DNA of 64,000 nucleotides from NCBI RefSeq assembly GCF_023205015.1, contig NZ_CP096258.1, positions 992,001 to 1,056,000 of the forward strand, written 5' to 3'. The notes beneath the pieces are model-generated. The model was given only the letters and a program-made list of their open reading frames with translations, was not told the DNA's origin and ran no database searches. Source of the DNA: Providencia rettgeri. GTDB lineage: Bacteria > Pseudomonadota > Gammaproteobacteria > Enterobacterales > Enterobacteriaceae. The number at the start of each line of letters is the position of its first letter. Position 1 is the first letter of the stretch. Positions 62,270 through 64,000 of this stretch are shown piece by piece. The position numbers and the translations under genes were made by a program.

Positions 62270-62287
62270 TTATTAACATATTAATAA
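62270..62287. promoter_or_regulatory. Candidate HpaR operator at the hpaG promoter
   Basis: TTATTAACATATTAATAA has 7-bp arms (TTATTAA/TTAATAA) and one mismatch in the centre. It straddles the start site predicted from the TATACT -10 hexamer (62293-62288, minus strand; start near 62281). A MarR-type repressor such as HpaR binds palindromes of this size at start sites. Confidence 0.45.
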
Positions 62288-62333
62288 AGTATAATTTTTA
62301 AATTAGCAATAGGTTTATGGAAATGTTAATTTT

Positions 62334-62355
62334 AATTGTGATCTCATTAACATAA
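62334..62355. promoter_or_regulatory. CRP-like site upstream of hpaG1
   Basis: The core TGTGA-TCTCAT-TAACA differs by one base from the consensus TGTGA-N6-TCACA and sits about 63 bp upstream of the predicted hpaG1 start site, the class I CRP distance. Carbon catabolite control of hpa genes is known in E. coli W. Confidence 0.5.
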
Positions 62356-62660
62356 TTGAACTGTCTTTCTGTAAGGTGTTGTTATAAATAAAATTATTAT
62401 TTTTCAATTTTTTTTTAGTTTACAAAAAATTAACTTTAAAGTTGGGTTTTAAATTATTTACTCATTAATATTTTAGGGTTTTTCTTTGAGATTGTTATTT
62501 GGCCGTGCTACTCTTAAATAAGGCAAATTGGCGATGTGGAAATTTATGGTGATAATCAACGGGTTCACTAAAGCATTGTGCCAATAAAGCACTGTGGCAG
62601 CCGCCATAAAATACCTAAACTGGGCTAAATAACGTTAATTAAGTGGTGAGTTTTAAGCTT
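62356..62660. other. Remainder of the hpaG1-hpaR divergent region
   Basis: About 300 bp of A+T-rich DNA upstream of hpaR, with T-runs (62400-62420) but no ORF or recognised repeat. It should hold the hpaR promoter and possibly a second HpaR site. Confidence 0.5.
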
Positions 62661-63116
62661 ATGCATGAATCATTGACAATTGCATTATTGCAGGCAAGGG
62701 AAACCGCAATGGGTTTTTTTCGACCGATATTAAAGTCGTATAATTTGACTGAACAGCAATGGCGTATCATTCGAGTTTTAGCTGATAAGCGTTCAATTGA
62801 TTTTCATGAATTATCAGTCCAAACCTGTATTCTGCGGCCAAGTTTAACGGGGATCTTAACCCGCATGGAGCGCGAAGGTTTAATTTTCCGCTTAAAACCA
62901 TTGAATGATCAGCGAAAATTATATGTCTCTTTGACACCGGCAGGGCAAGAGTTGTACGACAAAGCTCGGCAGGAAGTGGAAGAAGGCTATCAAAAAATTG
63001 AGCAGGCTTTCTCGCCAGAAAAAATGCAGCAATTGACTGCATTGTTGGATGAGTTAATCGCTTTAGAGAGCCCAGATTACAGTAATATCGCTGCTGATAA
63101 GAGAAAGAGCGCCTAA
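62661..63116 (+). CDS. hpaR: MarR-family repressor HpaR
   Basis: This 151-aa MarR-type repressor of the meta-pathway operon starts MHESLTIALLQARETAMGFFRP, close to E. coli HpaR (MHDSLTIALLQARE). The winged HTH contains LTEQQWRIIRVLAD, LRPSLTGILTRMEREGLIFRLK and DQRKLYVSLT. It is inactivated by the aromatic substrates of the pathway in E. coli. I chose ATG 62661 rather than a GTG six codons earlier. It is divergent from hpaG1. Confidence 0.94.
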   Translation: MHESLTIALLQARETAMGFFRPILKSYNLTEQQWRIIRVLADKRSIDFHELSVQTCILRPSLTGILTRMEREGLIFRLKPLNDQRKLYVSLTPAGQELYDKARQEVEEGYQKIEQAFSPEKMQQLTALLDELIALESPDYSNIAADKRKSA

Positions 63117-63120
63117 ATTT

Positions 63121-63240
63121 TCGTCATATTTCGAACTCTAGCTGTGTTGGCTTCTTTCGGCTATTTGGGTCACATACTTGTGTATGTGGCCTAGAACCAC
63201 TTCAATTGCCACCTTCCTACAATTCGAATTATTTTGAACA
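63121..63240. repeat. Divergent ERIC-like repeat downstream of hpaR
   Basis: TTTCGAACTCTAGCTGTGTTGGC at one end, a core GGTCACATACTTGTGTATGTGGCC, and TTGCCACCTTCCTACAATTCGAATTATTTTGA at the other end. The ends fit ERIC well; the core arms have drifted together (GGTCACATAC/GTATGTGGCC), which makes the centre a near-perfect palindrome. Confidence 0.8.
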
Positions 63241-63617
63241 TAGTTATTACTTAAATAATTCACTTTTCCCTTTAGATTCACTGAAGTTGAACTTCATTTA
63301 TACTTTTAGTTGAGTAGCCAATCCCTCACTGTCATATCTTATTTGTAATTGTGAAATTACCTATAGGTTGCTTGTGACAAATTCTTCAGAAAAATCATTC
63401 CTAATAAAATCAAATGATTGATTTTCAGTATATAACGTTAGACTTTATCGTTAATTGCAATTTGGTCAAATTAATACAGTGAAATAGCGCAAAAAAACAA
63501 TATTAAGAATGAAAGTATTAATTTTTAGTCATGGTGGATTTTTTTTATCTAAAAGCAGTTAATGAGAATAAGTTACATTACGGTAAATTTACTGTTCGTA
63601 ACGAAAATTTAGATAAT
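63241..63617. other. Intergenic region before the secretion gene
   Basis: About 377 bp of A+T-rich DNA after the ERIC-like repeat. No gene or repeat recognised. It should contain the promoter of the following gene; no clear -10/-35 pair or operator could be chosen. Confidence 0.5.
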
Positions 63618-64000
63618 ATGACAAAATATCAAATTATGTGGCGTTTATTATGCTTATCGTTGTTTATGATTTCGCCCTATGGCTACACGGAAAATCAATT
63701 ATTCCCTTCCACGAATGAAAGTATTCAATTTGAACAAAAACAACGGTTAGAGTCGGAGTTAATCCAACGTAATCTATTGGAAAAACAAAGCACTATTTCC
63801 ATTGAAGATGCATTGCCATCTCCTTCCCAAAATGAAATATGTTTCCTTATCAGTGAAATCCAATTTGTCGGCGCCACACAGCTCACCAGTAAAACTCAAA
63901 CTCAGTTAACCTCATCTTATTTAAAACGCTGCCTCACACTGAGTGAAATACAAAAGCTCACCAAGCATGTAACTAATTACTATATGGAACAGGGGTTTAT
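63618..64000 (+). CDS. Two-partner-secretion outer-membrane transporter (ShlB/FhaC type), partial
   Basis: An open frame from ATG 63618 runs off the window edge (at least 127 codons). It begins with a signal peptide (RLLCLSLFMISPYGYT) and a Gln/Glu-rich helix (FEQKQRLESELIQRNLLEKQ), then a POTRA domain starting CFLISEIQFVGATQL and continuing KRCLTLSEIQKLTKHVTNYYMEQGF. This is the layout of TpsB proteins, which export a large partner exoprotein. The partner gene should lie just outside the window. Confidence 0.75.
   Translation, partial: MTKYQIMWRLLCLSLFMISPYGYTENQLFPSTNESIQFEQKQRLESELIQRNLLEKQSTISIEDALPSPSQNEICFLISEIQFVGATQLTSKTQTQLTSSYLKRCLTLSEIQKLTKHVTNYYMEQGF

Noticed and set aside
1..64000. 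CRISPR arrays, prophage genes, intact insertion sequences
   Set aside because: No regularly spaced repeats, no phage structural or integrase genes and no intact transposase frames were found on either strand.

Overview
The window looks like chromosomal DNA of an enterobacterium of the Morganellaceae, most likely Providencia. This is inferred from moderately A+T-rich DNA, E. coli-like housekeeping proteins, ERIC repeats, an MR/P-type fimbrial operon ending in an mrpJ-like regulator, and a complete hpa pathway. No prophage, CRISPR array, intact insertion sequence or plasmid gene was seen.

Layout. (1) 0-9.9 kb: queC, decR, mdlAB, glnK-amtB, tesB, ybaY, the 4.5S RNA gene ffs, hha and tomB, as in the E. 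coli 10-min region but without acrAB beside tomB. (2) 10.3-15 kb: mltD, gloB, yafS, rnhA, dnaQ and tRNA-Asp (the E. coli 5-min block). (3) 15.5-21.4 kb: tktA, epd, pgk, fbaA (the E. coli 66-min block). (4) 21.4-34.6 kb: small accessory modules. These are a LysR regulator with a GltS-type carrier and a ureohydrolase; a LysR/DUF4440 pair divergent from an ankyrin protein, a deaminase and an MFS carrier; and a Fur-box-controlled siderophore uptake unit (AraC regulator, TonB receptor, small membrane protein, PepSY protein, RhtX-type permease). (5) 34.6-37.1 kb: a LemA-GIDE-LemA-membrane protein operon of unknown function. (6) 37.2-47.7 kb: an A+T-rich chaperone-usher operon in MR/P order (A-B-C-D-E-F-G-H-J). 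It carries a PglL/Wzy-like O-oligosaccharyltransferase between the tip adhesin and the mrpJ-like gene, and lies next to a MarT/FidL-like membrane regulator pair. (7) 48-63.1 kb: a full 4-hydroxyphenylacetate cluster (hpaR divergent from hpaG1-G2-E-D-F, a Bcr/CflA-type MFS gene, a succinate-semialdehyde dehydrogenase-like gene, hpaH-I-X-A, then hpaB-C). (8) The right edge cuts the start of a two-partner-secretion outer-membrane transporter.

How the genes work together. HpaX imports 4-hydroxyphenylacetate, HpaBC hydroxylates it to homoprotocatechuate, HpaD opens the ring, and HpaE, HpaG, HpaF, HpaH and HpaI take it to pyruvate and succinic semialdehyde. The inserted dehydrogenase would turn the latter into succinate. 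A CRP-like site, a -10 hexamer and a palindrome at the predicted start site form a plausible HpaR/CRP-controlled promoter upstream of hpaG1. GlnK-AmtB form the ammonium uptake unit and have a near-perfect sigma-54 promoter with an NtrC-like site.

The best candidate for something undescribed is the fimbrial operon with its own glycosyl (O-oligosaccharyl) transferase, which suggests a glycosylated chaperone-usher pilus. The LemA-GIDE-LemA operon is the second candidate. All functional statements are from reading the translated sequence by eye; no database search was possible.
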